DNA of 64,000 nucleotides from Niallia sp. FSL W8-0635. Lineage in GTDB: Bacteria > Bacillota > Bacilli > Bacillales > Cytobacillaceae. The translations under genes and the position numbers were made by a program. Below, one piece after another: positions 56,316 to 64,000 of this stretch; within the stretch, counting starts at the first letter, position 1; each line of letters opens with the position of its first letter. The stretch spans positions 2,892,501 to 2,956,500 of the forward strand of contig NZ_JBBOYD010000001.1 of assembly GCF_038007965.1 (NCBI RefSeq). Direction: 5' to 3'. The notes beneath the pieces were generated by a model. It was given only the letters and a program-made list of their open reading frames with translations. It was not told where the DNA came from and ran no database searches.

Positions 56316-56607
56316 CGCGATTCATAAAATTTTTTCCATTGGTCATACTAAATACTACCAGAAATGATGTTTGTTTAAGTAATTAGCAAAATACGATTAT
56401 TATCTGTTCAATTTTCTTTTAATGTTCACGTTTTGTCCCAATATAAATAAATTGTGACAGAATTAAAAACTTTTTTACCCTTTTATCCTAACATCCGAAT
56501 GAAAAGGTGGCAATAAGTTTTTGTGTTTACTAGCTTTCTTTTTTTAATTTCTTATATACATAACATTCCAGCTTTACCAAATGAAATTTAGAAAGGATGA
56601 ATAACAG

Positions 56608-58320
56608 ATGACCCTACAAATCAATTTTGATGATTCATGGAATGATCAGCTATTAAAGCGAATTTCAGATGATGGGCCATGGGCCAATTGGGAATTATAT
56701 AAGCTTGCAGTAGAAGTAGAACAACATAATATCATACCGGAATTCGAAGGTCTCCAAGCACCAAATTACCTATCAGACCTTTCTCCATTGCCTCACCAAC
56801 TGGAGGTTGCGAAAAAAGTAATAGAAGATATGAATGGAAAAGCGATTTTGGCAGATGAAGTTGGTCTTGGAAAAACAATTGAAGCAGGATTGATACTAAA
56901 AGAATATATGATTCGCGGATTAGTAAAAAAAGTGCTGATTTTAGTTCCTGCCTCTCTTGTCACACAATGGGCTTATGAGTTAAATAGCAAATTCTACATC
57001 CCTGCAATGGTTCAGCGTAAAAGCTATGTCTGGGAGCAATGTGATATTGTCGTATCTTCTATTGATACTGCCAAAAGACAGCCCCATCGAGATATTATAT
57101 ACAACCTCGATTATGATTTAGTGATTATTGATGAGGCTCATAAACTCAAAAACAATAAAACGAAAAACTATGAGTTTGTCCAAAATTTAAAAAAGAAATT
57201 TTGTTTACTATTAACAGCTACTCCTATCCAAAATAGGATTAGCGAAATTTTTAATTTAGTCTCTCTATTAAAGCCTGGGCATCTAGGCAGCGAATCATCA
57301 TTCTATGAAAAATATAAAAAGGATGCTCGCTCCATTGATGATGATGAGAATTTAAAAGCATTGGTCAATAAAGTAATGATCAGAAATAGACGTCATGATA
57401 CTGGGATTGAATGGACAAAAAGAATTGTTGAAGCTATTCCTATTGAGTTTACGAAAGAAGAAAGAGCATTGTATGAAGGGCTGGTAGATTTAAAGACAGC
57501 TAACAATCTTTCTAGCGATATAGAAAATCCCCGCAGTCCTTTTTCCATGATTACGTTGCAAAGAGAGGCATGCTCTAGCCGGGAAGCAGTGTATTATACT
57601 CTGCAAAATATGGTGAAGAAATTAGAAAATCCAACACCACAATTCCAACAAAGAATACAGGACCTTGTAAAAAAAGTAGAAGCAGTTCAGCAAAATTCAA
57701 AAGCAAACAAGGCATTAGAGCTTATTAAGAAAATTAATGATAAAGTAATCATCTTTACCGAATATAGAGCTACGCAACTTTATTTACAATGGTTTTTGAA
57801 GCAGCATGGCATCACATCTGTTCCCTTTCGCGGTGGATTTAAACGCGGCAAAAAAGATTGGATGAGAGATCTTTTCCAAAATCATGCTCAAGTATTAATA
57901 GCAACAGAAGCCGGAGGAGAAGGTATCAACCTTCAATTTTGCCATCATATTATAAACTTTGATTTACCATGGAATCCAATGCGATTAGAGCAAAGAATTG
58001 GCCGGATTCATCGGCTTGGTCAAAAAGAAGATGTGAAAATTTATAACTTTGCCGTAAAAGACACGGTTGAGGATCATATATTAAAATTACTTTATGAAAA
58101 AATTCATCTTTTCGAAAAAGTAATTGGGGAACTAGACGATATTCTTACAAAGCTAGATTTTGGCAATATGGATGACTATATGATTGATATCTTCTCCCAT
58201 TCTAAATCAGAGGGAGAAATGAAAATTAAAATGGATAATTTAACGAGCATGATTGAATTTGCACAAAGTATGAAGGAGGGTGAACCATATGAAGCAACAG
58301 GAAATTCATCAATTTCTTGA
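56608..58320 (+). CDS. yqhH: SNF2-type DEAD/DEAH helicase YqhH
   Basis: ATP-dependent DNA/chromatin-type remodelling motor of the SNF2 superfamily (RapA-like), 570 residues. Motif I DEVGLGKTIEAG near residue 94, motif Ia LVPASLVTQW, motif II IIDEAHKLKN near residue 174, motif III LTATPIQNR, motif V TEAGGEGINLQ near residue 433 and motif VI QRIGRIHRLGQ near residue 463. ATG at 56608. It overlaps yqhG by 32 bases. B. subtilis YqhH has the same linkage; cellular role unknown. Confidence 0.93.
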   Translation: MTLQINFDDSWNDQLLKRISDDGPWANWELYKLAVEVEQHNIIPEFEGLQAPNYLSDLSPLPHQLEVAKKVIEDMNGKAILADEVGLGKTIEAGLILKEYMIRGLVKKVLILVPASLVTQWAYELNSKFYIPAMVQRKSYVWEQCDIVVSSIDTAKRQPHRDIIYNLDYDLVIIDEAHKLKNNKTKNYEFVQNLKKKFCLLLTATPIQNRISEIFNLVSLLKPGHLGSESSFYEKYKKDARSIDDDENLKALVNKVMIRNRRHDTGIEWTKRIVEAIPIEFTKEERALYEGLVDLKTANNLSSDIENPRSPFSMITLQREACSSREAVYYTLQNMVKKLENPTPQFQQRIQDLVKKVEAVQQNSKANKALELIKKINDKVIIFTEYRATQLYLQWFLKQHGITSVPFRGGFKRGKKDWMRDLFQNHAQVLIATEAGGEGINLQFCHHIINFDLPWNPMRLEQRIGRIHRLGQKEDVKIYNFAVKDTVEDHILKLLYEKIHLFEKVIGELDDILTKLDFGNMDDYMIDIFSHSKSEGEMKIKMDNLTSMIEFAQSMKEGEPYEATGNSSIS

Positions 58321-59095
58321 ACGATTTTTCATTGCAAATGATTGTGAGATAGTCGAGAATAAACCTGGTTACTTAACAGTACAACTTACCATTGAAATGG
58401 ACAAAGAGTTAATGAATCGACCTTTTTATTGGCATTATCTAGAAAAGACTGGTGGTGTCCCAAACCCTGCCAGTCTAACTCTTATCACTAATCCAAAACT
58501 AGCACCAGAGGATTTAAAGGGCGAACTGATACACTTTGGGTCTCCCAGACTTCATCAGCTTTTTGCTTCTGCTAAAAATTTATCAAAGTATATACGTTTA
58601 TATGAAAAAAAGATTAATCAAGGGCAGCAGCAAACTGCTTTAAAACCATGGCTTGCTCTTAATGTGAAAATTTCGTATCAATGTGACAGAAAACGAGATG
58701 TGTTTCAATCGATTGGCCTGCAGCTCATCAATGGCCAAATAGCAACAGACTTCCAGGCAAAAGTGGAGAAAATGAACCTTTCTGCCAAAATTCCTGATTA
58801 TGCATTTACTCTTTCTCCCTTAATCATGCCGAAAAGCGGGATAACAAGAATTGAGAATATGATAAAACAATCTTTATTAGCAGAAGATCATACCTGGGCA
58901 AAAGAAGCGCAAGAAAGATGGAAAAAGGATTTAAAATTGCTAGAGCATTTTTATGAAGATATGGAAGACATGGAGGAAGAACAGGAAACATTGGAGACAG
59001 AAAGATTAGCTCTACAGGAACAGTACGAACCAAAGATTAATATTTCGATTATTAATGGCGGGCTATTCTATTTAGCATCAGAAGCTGTTTCGTAA
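58289..59095 (+). CDS. yqhG: YqhG family protein
   Basis: 268 residues, no membrane segment, with a long Glu-rich helical stretch near the C-terminus (about 200-245). Conserved parts are FYWHYLEKTGGVPNPASLTL near residue 42 and IHFGSPRLHQLF near residue 76. ATG at 58289 has GAAGGAGGG nine bases upstream and lies inside the end of yqhH, so the two are co-translated; probable functional partner of that helicase. No known activity. Confidence 0.9.
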   Translation: MKQQEIHQFLERFFIANDCEIVENKPGYLTVQLTIEMDKELMNRPFYWHYLEKTGGVPNPASLTLITNPKLAPEDLKGELIHFGSPRLHQLFASAKNLSKYIRLYEKKINQGQQQTALKPWLALNVKISYQCDRKRDVFQSIGLQLINGQIATDFQAKVEKMNLSAKIPDYAFTLSPLIMPKSGITRIENMIKQSLLAEDHTWAKEAQERWKKDLKLLEHFYEDMEDMEEEQETLETERLALQEQYEPKINISIINGGLFYLASEAVS

Positions 59096-59103
59096 ACCTT
59101 ATC

Positions 59104-59156
59104 ATGAAAAAAGGAGTAGATTTATGCTTTAATTAGCTAAGTCCACTCCTTTTCAT
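59104..59156. terminator. Bidirectional terminator between yqhG and yqzE
   Basis: ATGAAAAAAGGAGT and ACTCCTTTTCAT arms, 20-odd base loop, between converging stops. Confidence 0.75.
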
Positions 59157-59159
59157 AGC

Positions 59160-59348
59160 CTATCTTCTTACATTTCTACGCTTAAAGCTAAATATAATTA
59201 AATAAGGTAAAACCCCAAACCACCTCAGCATAAATGGCTCTTTCAGCCCTTTTCTTTCCGCTCTTAACTTTTGTCTTTCTTCTTTAGGCTGATCCATATA
59301 CTGGACAAATGTTTGGGTTAAATACTTCACATAATCATTGGTATTCAT
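59160..59348 (-). CDS. yqzE: YqzE family small protein
   Basis: 62 residues: a helical basic N-terminal half (NDYVKYLTQTFVQYMDQPKE) and one C-terminal hydrophobic segment (WFGVLPYLIIFSF) followed by Arg-rich end. Same position, downstream of comGG, as in B. subtilis, where it is under ComK control by position. No known function; a competence-linked role is only inferred. Confidence 0.85.
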   Translation of the reverse strand: MNTNDYVKYLTQTFVQYMDQPKEERQKLRAERKGLKEPFMLRWFGVLPYLIIFSFKRRNVRR

Positions 59349-59402
59349 TTAATCACCTACTATAGCATTTGTACTAGGATAGCCCTATCGTTTGGTTTTT
59401 AT

Positions 59403-59783
59403 TCATTCTATCCATTTCGTCATTTTATTCTGCTCCATATCAAAGTAGCTTATCGCATAGATCGGCTTTATCCCAGCTTTCATATTTAATTGATAATCGA
59501 TTTTAAAAGTAGTACGAGAATTTTTTTCAATTGTATAAAAAACATCACCATGTAAAAAAGTCTTTGTACCTGAAAGGTCAGGATTCTCTTTTGTAGAAAG
59601 GTCTAGCTCAATTTCTTTTAAGGAAGACAAAAAATAGTATTCTTGCATATTGCTACTTTTCACACTAATTTCAATCCCTTTCTTCGTTTCATAAATTCCA
59701 TATAAGGAAAATAGGAAGTGGATAAAAAGAAGAAATACACATAAAGATAATGGATAAATAAAGCCTTTATTATTCATTATCAA
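59403..59783 (-). CDS. comGG: Competence minor pseudopilin ComGG
   Basis: 126 residues with an N-terminal hydrophobic segment preceded by NNKGFIYPLSL; it lacks a good prepilin Glu5 motif, as usual for ComGG. Start taken as TTG at 59783, which follows GGAGTG and overlaps the comGF stop by four bases; an ATG at 59777 is the alternative. Required with the other ComG proteins for DNA binding and pilus formation during transformation. Sequence outside the N-terminus is poorly conserved. Confidence 0.82.
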   Translation of the reverse strand: MIMNNKGFIYPLSLCVFLLFIHFLFSLYGIYETKKGIEISVKSSNMQEYYFLSSLKEIELDLSTKENPDLSGTKTFLHGDVFYTIEKNSRTTFKIDYQLNMKAGIKPIYAISYFDMEQNKMTKWIE

Positions 59784-60232
59784 TTCACATCACTCCCAAG
59801 ATGGAGATACGATTTTACACTAGTAGATTTTTCCATTCCAAAACGATTAATTACCTCTATACTAAAACCATTCTTATTACTAGTAAATTTCACATTATTA
59901 ACACCTTGTAATGCTACCTCATGCCCTGTCGAATCTACCCGCCGTCTTACACTACTTTCATATCTTTCATAGGTAACCATTCTTCCATCAACATAAAGAA
60001 ATAATTTATTGTTTGCAACACCAATATACTGCGCCTTTTTTGTTTCTTTTTTTAATTCAAGGATAAATACTTCCCATTCCATGTCCTGTAATTCTTTCTC
60101 CGAAAATTGTCGATCAAGCATAAGCTGCAAAGGAACGATTAATAGAGAAAGAATAATCGTAAAAATAAAAAAGCAAAGAAGCATCTCCAGTAAAATATAG
60201 CCTTTAGCATTTAATAACATCCTCTTTTTCAT
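59780..60232 (-). CDS. comGF: Competence minor pseudopilin ComGF
   Basis: 150 residues; N-terminus MKKRMLLNAKGYILLEML has the prepilin-like K-G cleavage site followed by a hydrophobic helix, then a ComGF domain with QYIGVANNKLFLYVDGRMV near residue 80. The ATG at 60232 overlaps the comGE stop (ATGA). Part of the pseudopilus tip. Confidence 0.88.
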   Translation of the reverse strand: MKKRMLLNAKGYILLEMLLCFFIFTIILSLLIVPLQLMLDRQFSEKELQDMEWEVFILELKKETKKAQYIGVANNKLFLYVDGRMVTYERYESSVRRRVDSTGHEVALQGVNNVKFTSNKNGFSIEVINRFGMEKSTSVKSYLHLGSDVN

Positions 60233-60552
60233 TCTATTAATACATCGCAAATTCTTATTGTCTCCTCAAATACATTTTTATACTGGATACAGACTGTATT
60301 ATCTTTCTCCCAAAACATAGGGTAACTAGTTCCTGCCTGCTCAATTGAAGAAATACCTTCTTCCGCCTCTCCCAATTTCACTTCCATTAAGTAGTGATAA
60401 AATAGTTCATTGACAAGCTTTCCTTCTTCCGAATCTTGCAGTTGTTTTAACACATGCACATATATCGGCATCCATATTAAAGCGATTAAAATCCATATCA
60501 TAAAAGACAATAAATAATCTGGTAACATAAATCCTTTACAATTTAGTTGCAT
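60229..60552 (-). CDS. comGE: Competence minor pseudopilin ComGE
   Basis: 107 residues: NCKGFMLPDYLLSFMIW is a short prepilin-type leader and hydrophobic helix; the remainder is a small soluble domain with one Cys pair (CIQYKNVF, IRICDV). ATG at 60552 follows AAAGGGAG and overlaps comGD by 17 bases. Confidence 0.85.
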   Translation of the reverse strand: MQLNCKGFMLPDYLLSFMIWILIALIWMPIYVHVLKQLQDSEEGKLVNELFYHYLMEVKLGEAEEGISSIEQAGTSYPMFWEKDNTVCIQYKNVFEETIRICDVLIE

Positions 60553-60970
60553 AAAATCTCCCTTTACCAATTTGAATCGTTAACTTATAAGCTTGTTTGC
60601 CAATTCGAAATTCATATGTGCCGAATTTAGAAAAATTCCCATTCGCATTGATAGAAAATGAAAGCGTAGATTCATTTAAAAAGACAATATTTTCATCATA
60701 ATAGCGATCCACAATATTACCCGTATTGATATCACCACGAATGTTGTAGCGATTCATATTAGGATATATTCTTACTTGTATTGGTAGCTGATTGGCAATA
60801 GCCAAAGCTTGTGCATAATAGAGATCTGCTTCCAGTTGGGTAATAAAACGATGCTCATTGAGAGTGGTTTGCTGGGAGGTTACTAAGAATACAGATAAGG
60901 AGGAAAGAATCACCAATAACGACATTGCAACAAGCATTTCAACTAATGTAAAACCTCTTTGACTAGCCAT
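60536..60970 (-). CDS. comGD: Competence pseudopilin ComGD
   Basis: 144 residues. Type IV prepilin signature QRGFTLVEMLVAM with Glu at mature position 5, cleaved by ComC. ATG at 60970 shares one base with the comGC stop (TAATG). The soluble domain has the QADLYYAQALAIANQLPI-like region typical of minor pilins (visible as EADLYYAQALAIAN near residue 53). Confidence 0.9.
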   Translation of the reverse strand: MASQRGFTLVEMLVAMSLLVILSSLSVFLVTSQQTTLNEHRFITQLEADLYYAQALAIANQLPIQVRIYPNMNRYNIRGDINTGNIVDRYYDENIVFLNESTLSFSINANGNFSKFGTYEFRIGKQAYKLTIQIGKGRFYATKL

Positions 60971-61284
60971 TATGGATTTTCCGTACCAGAAGTAGAAACT
61001 ACACCATTTGTAATAATTAATTCCTTGCCATTTGTACATTTCTTTTGTTCTTCCGTAATATAATTTTCTTCTTTTAGTATAGCCATACTCTCAGGGTATG
61101 CCTTATGCTCCATATAATAGGATTGAACCTCTGCTTGCACCATCTTTGTTAGCGCTTCACAACCTGTATCATTAATTTTCGAATTGTGCTTCGTTATATT
61201 TGGAATAGTTACAATTAATAATATAGAAATAACCACCAATACAATCATCATTTCAATTAGGGTGAATCCTTTTTCATTCTTCAT
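60970..61284 (-). CDS. comGC: Major competence pseudopilin ComGC
   Basis: 104 residues; perfect prepilin leader MKNEKGFTLIEMMIVLVV, cleavage after Gly6. Two cysteines (42 and 83) fit the disulfide known for B. subtilis ComGC. Main building block of the transformation pilus that retracts DNA. Twelve bases after comGB. Confidence 0.95.
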   Translation of the reverse strand: MKNEKGFTLIEMMIVLVVISILLIVTIPNITKHNSKINDTGCEALTKMVQAEVQSYYMEHKAYPESMAILKEENYITEEQKKCTNGKELIITNGVVSTSGTENP

Positions 61285-61296
61285 TTTGTTCTCCTT

Positions 61297-62334
61297 TCAA
61301 AATCCATCTAATAGCTGAAACATTGGCATTAATACAGATAAATAAATAGAAACGATTAAAATTCCAACAACGGAATATAAGGTGGGTTGAAGGACTTTTA
61401 TTGTTTTTTGAATATTTTCTTCTATTTGCTTTAAGCAATGATTCCCAAAGTAATAGAATTCTTGATCCAACTTACCATTTTCTTGACCATGTTGAATAAT
61501 TTGTAATAGTTCTTTATCCAAAAAATCAAATGACTTAAATGCTTGATCAAGACGAACCCCTTTTTTCAGTTGAGAAATAGTAATTATACCTATTCGAGAA
61601 TATAGCCTTTGTCCCTTATTTTCTTCAAAAAATTGCAAACACTCATAAATGGAAAAGCCACTGGATAATAAATAACTTAGTTGCAAGGATAATAGATAGG
61701 AAAAATAGCGTCTGACCATTTTCCCTATATACGGAATTCGAGCTAATAAATTCACCTGAACAATAACATCCAGTTTGCGAAAATAGAAATAATAATAGAA
61801 GAAACTAGTAATAAGAAAAAGTAATAAAAAAGCGAACAGAAACGGAATAACCTTTCCAATCAATTGAACAAAGAGTAGAAAGAAATTCTTATTTATATTC
61901 ATCGTTAAAAAAATGGAATTAAATTTAGGAATGAGGATACTTTGAACGAAGAAGAACAAAACGAAGGTAAATAATAAAAGAAATAGGGGATATGAAAGAA
62001 TCTTCCTTAACTTTTTGATCGTTTCTTGTTTATTTTGAATCATTTTACTTGCATCTTGAAAAGCTGTTGCAAATCCCCCATGCTTTTCAGCAAAATAGAC
62101 AAAACTTATAACTTGATGATCAAAGTTTAATCTTACAAGATTTTCAAAAAAAGTTTCCCCTCCTTTTAAAGAACCATAACAAGCATTTATATCTTCCATT
62201 AAATGATTAGGCATATAATAACGCGAAGATTGGACTGCTTCCGACATGGAATATCCTCTTTCCAGCAATTCTCCGATACATTTTAAAAATTTTGCTTGTT
62301 CTAAATTTGTCCATCCACTATTTCTTTTCATCAT
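61297..62334 (-). CDS. comGB: Pseudopilus inner-membrane platform ComGB
   Basis: 345 residues, GspF/PilC family, two repeats of the T2SSF domain with three to four membrane helices (about 110-140, 155-180 and 315-340). It anchors the pseudopilus and couples to ComGA. The start ATG at 62334 lies inside the end of comGA; ATG at 62331 or 62349 are alternatives. Blocks such as VSFVYFAEKHGGFATAFQDA near residue 75 are typical. Confidence 0.92.
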   Translation of the reverse strand: MMKRNSGWTNLEQAKFLKCIGELLERGYSMSEAVQSSRYYMPNHLMEDINACYGSLKGGETFFENLVRLNFDHQVISFVYFAEKHGGFATAFQDASKMIQNKQETIKKLRKILSYPLFLLLFTFVLFFFVQSILIPKFNSIFLTMNINKNFFLLFVQLIGKVIPFLFAFLLLFLITSFFYYYFYFRKLDVIVQVNLLARIPYIGKMVRRYFSYLLSLQLSYLLSSGFSIYECLQFFEENKGQRLYSRIGIITISQLKKGVRLDQAFKSFDFLDKELLQIIQHGQENGKLDQEFYYFGNHCLKQIEENIQKTIKVLQPTLYSVVGILIVSIYLSVLMPMFQLLDGF

Positions 62335-63385
62335 AAATCCACCGTTCATATTCCCCTTGCTTTATATAACCTAACGCTATCCCTTTACAAATAATGTCTC
62401 CTAATGACTTATACTTCTTTCTCCAATTATCTGACCGATTATAGAGAATATCAGCGATCACCCTTCCTGTTATCATTTCAAACACCGTCGAACGTTTTAT
62501 TCGATCATCTAAACGGTAACAAATAGGTGAACAGCCAACATCACAAAATGGACATACCATTTCTACCAATCTTTGCGCTGTAACAGCAATCAAGGTTTGT
62601 TCAATTTCTGTCTCCTTAATTCCAAACTCTAGCAAACGATGTATAGCGCCTTTGGCATCCCTTGTATGCATTGTGGTTAATACCAAATGCCCTGTTAAGC
62701 TTGCCCTAATTGCAATATGAGCAGTTTCTCTATCACGGATTTCTCCAACCATAATAATATCAGGATCATGTCGAAGAATTGCTTTTAGTCCAGTAGAATA
62801 CGTAATACCCGCCTTCTCATTGACCTGAATTTGGAGGACATTTTCTTGAGGTTTTTCAATAGGATCTTCTAAACTGATAACATTTCGTTGGTATAGATGC
62901 GCATTTTCATTTAAAAGGGAATAGAGCGTTGTGGTCTTGCCTGAACCAGTCGGCCCAGTGAGGATTATTAAACCATGAGCGTGCTTTAATAAAGAAATTA
63001 ATTTTCGTGAAACATTGGGAAATAAAGAGATATGGTAGATTGGAAGCATGTTTTTATCGGAAAGAATGCGAATAACTAAACTTTCATGTGGGTAAGAAGG
63101 TAAGGTCGACAAACGTAAGCCAATATACTGCCGGTTGATTGTTGTGGAAATGGAACCATTTTGCGGTTTTCTTCTTTCTCCAATATCCATGGATGCCGTA
63201 AATTTAAAATGAGAGATTAACTTGTCACACTCCTCTGTTGCAATCACTAATCTAGTAAGCAAGTGATTAGCAATGCGAAACTGAATAACAGACTCCTTTT
63301 GCCTTGGGATAACGTGAATGTCAGTAGCATTCTGCTCCACCGCATCACGAATAATACGATTTGCTAAAGCTTCAATAGATAACAC
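62318..63385 (-). CDS. comGA: Competence traffic ATPase ComGA
   Basis: Secretion ATPase that powers assembly of the transformation pseudopilus, 355 residues. N-domain with NATDIHVIPRQKESV near residue 19, FTASMDIGERRKPQNG near residue 62; Walker A TGPTGSGKTTTLYSL near residue 141, Asp box EDPIEKPQENV, Walker B IIMVGEIRDRETA near residue 210, His box TTMHTRDA and a zinc-binding CPFCDVGCSPIC near residue 279. Start is GTG at 63385 by alignment to ComGA. A six-codon ATG frame with the best-placed ribosome site overlaps this start. No clear ComK box was recognised. Confidence 0.95.
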   Translation of the reverse strand: MLSIEALANRIIRDAVEQNATDIHVIPRQKESVIQFRIANHLLTRLVIATEECDKLISHFKFTASMDIGERRKPQNGSISTTINRQYIGLRLSTLPSYPHESLVIRILSDKNMLPIYHISLFPNVSRKLISLLKHAHGLIILTGPTGSGKTTTLYSLLNENAHLYQRNVISLEDPIEKPQENVLQIQVNEKAGITYSTGLKAILRHDPDIIMVGEIRDRETAHIAIRASLTGHLVLTTMHTRDAKGAIHRLLEFGIKETEIEQTLIAVTAQRLVEMVCPFCDVGCSPICYRLDDRIKRSTVFEMITGRVIADILYNRSDNWRKKYKSLGDIICKGIALGYIKQGEYERWIYDEKK

Positions 63386-63392
63386 TGTGCAT
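63372..63392 (-). CDS. Six-codon upstream ORF overlapping comGA start
   Basis: ATG CAC AGT GTT ATC TAT TGA. AAGGTGG lies six bases before this ATG but 13 bases before the comGA GTG, and the frames differ, so ribosomes starting here terminate just inside comGA. It may lower or gate comGA translation. Existence is read directly; function is inferred. Confidence 0.45.
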   Translation of the reverse strand: MHSVIY

Positions 63393-63576
63393 AAAACACC
63401 ACCTTTTCATTTATTCGAGTTTATATTTCGACAAAAAAGGAGAAATTCCTTCTCGATTTATTTATTTTTTTATTTTTTTGTTTTTCATATAATCTGAACA
63501 TTTCTTTCATCAAAAAACAGCAGACAACTTTGTATAAAAAGAAAGGAATAATCCATACTATAGATATAATTATTTA

Positions 63577-63648
63577 TGGGCTATAGCCAAGTGGTAAGGC
63601 AACGGACTTTGACTCCGTCACTCGTTGGTTCGAATCCAGCTAGCCCAG
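63577..63648 (+). tRNA. tRNA-Gln (anticodon TTG)
   Basis: Acceptor stem TGGGCTA / TAGCCCA with discriminator G, D arm with AAGTGGTAAGG, anticodon loop CTTTGAC (anticodon TTG, decodes CAA/CAG), T arm with GGTTCGAATCC. No CCA is encoded. A terminator follows at once, so it is a single-gene unit. Confidence 0.97.
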
Positions 63649-63649
63649 T

Positions 63650-63677
63650 AAAGACCCACTTTTCATGGGTCTTTTTT
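63650..63677 (+). terminator. Terminator after tRNA-Gln
   Basis: AAAGACCCA / TGGGTCTTTTTT stem and T run directly beyond the tRNA. Confidence 0.9.
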
Positions 63678-63720
63678 CATTCAAAAAAATAACCCCAAAA
63701 TGAAGCTGCTCTGTATTCAT

Positions 63721-64000
63721 TTACACATTCATATCATCATGTTGAATCTGTGACTTTTCAATTTGAATAGTTGTATGTTCTATTTTAAATTTATCTTTCA
63801 TTCGATCTATCGCTCGCTGAAGAATTTCTTGACTATCCTTATTATCATCAATTAGAATATGGCAACTTAACGTATCTAATCCAGAAGTAATAGTCCAAAT
63901 ATGCAAGTCATGTACATTCAATACTCCTTCAATCCCTTCTAACTCCATTTTTACATCTGCAGTGCTTATCGTTATCGGCGTTCCTTCCATTAATATATGA
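63721..64000 (-). CDS. Cation diffusion facilitator (CzcD-type) C-terminus, cut by window edge
   Basis: Only the last 92 residues are in the window; the frame continues past 64000. The visible part HILMEGTP, VLNVHDLHIWTITSGLDTLS, CHILIDD and FKIEHTTIQIE is the cytoplasmic C-terminal domain of CDF metal/proton antiporters such as CzcD, which export zinc, cobalt or related ions. Metal specificity cannot be read here. The internal ATG at 63990 is not a start. Confidence 0.9.
   Translation of the reverse strand, partial: HILMEGTPITISTADVKMELEGIEGVLNVHDLHIWTITSGLDTLSCHILIDDNKDSQEILQRAIDRMKDKFKIEHTTIQIEKSQIQHDDMNV

Noticed and set aside
63411..63530. ComK boxes upstream of comGA
   Set aside because: Region has many A and T runs but no pair of AAAA-N5-TTTT with proper spacing; cannot be separated from background by eye.

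Overview
The window is a low-GC, strongly A+T-rich chromosomal segment from an endospore-forming member of the Bacillaceae. Proteins and gene order follow the spo0A / spoIIIA / comG part of the Bacillus subtilis chromosome (yqjI-yqjH ... artPQR ... brxB-bkd-bkdR ... spo0A-spoIVB-recN-ahrC-yqxC-dxs-ispA-xseBA-nusB-yqhY-accCB-spoIIIA-efp-yqhT ... lipM-yqhL-gcvPB-gcvPA-gcvT-yqhH-yqhG-yqzE-comG). It is core chromosome, not a plasmid, prophage or genomic island. I see no CRISPR array, intact insertion sequence or defence island. The species cannot be named from sequence reading alone.

Region by region: 1-8 kb carries a partial 6-phosphogluconate dehydrogenase, DNA polymerase IV, an orphan CheW, an M20-type peptidase, a tiny Prli42-like membrane protein, an L,D-transpeptidase and the arginine-type ABC transporter artPQR. 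8-16 kb holds bacilliredoxin BrxB and a branched-chain 2-oxoacid dehydrogenase operon (buk-lpdV-bkdAA-bkdAB-bkdB) preceded by an unusual BkdR. 16-24.8 kb holds a glycerophosphodiesterase, a cold-shock protein, spo0A, an inserted MenA-family gene, spoIVB, recN, ahrC and a TlyA-type methyltransferase. 24.8-33 kb is isoprenoid, exonuclease VII, NusB and acetyl-CoA carboxylase genes. 33-38.5 kb is the complete spoIIIAA-AH operon. 38.7-47 kb mixes an inserted alkaline phosphatase and an M23/LysM hydrolase with efp, yqhT and the yqhR/Q/P/O set. 47-52 kb has a glycine-rich repeat protein, a B12-dependent ribonucleotide reductase, lipM and yqhL. 52-56.3 kb is the glycine cleavage operon behind a tandem glycine riboswitch. 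56.6-64 kb has a SNF2-type helicase, yqhG, yqzE, the complete comGA-GG operon, tRNA-Gln and the end of a cation efflux gene.

How the genes fit together: acyl-CoA supply for branched fatty acids (bkd) and malonyl-CoA (accBC, with a FapR-like operator), arginine control (AhrC encoded here, with an ARG-box-like site before artP), sporulation control (Spo0A, SpoIVB, SpoIIIA channel), one-carbon metabolism (gcv) and competence pseudopilus assembly.

The most unusual signals are: a BkdR-like regulator whose sigma-54 AAA+ domain has lost the GAFTGA loop, Walker B acids and arginine fingers, next to an operon that lacks ptb, bcd and a recognisable -24/-12 site in the normal place; spoIIIAD with no ATG/GTG/TTG start and a well-placed AUU codon; a FapR-like operator on the accBC promoter; a six-codon upstream ORF overlapping the comGA start; an unrecognised 54-codon ORF behind efp; and several gene losses or insertions relative to B. 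subtilis (ptb-bcd, folD, aroQ, mntR and sinIR-tapA-sipW-tasA missing; menA-like, alkaline phosphatase, M23/LysM and nrdJ inserted). No wholly new multigene system is evident. Comparisons with other species rest on recalled gene order and family knowledge, not on searches.
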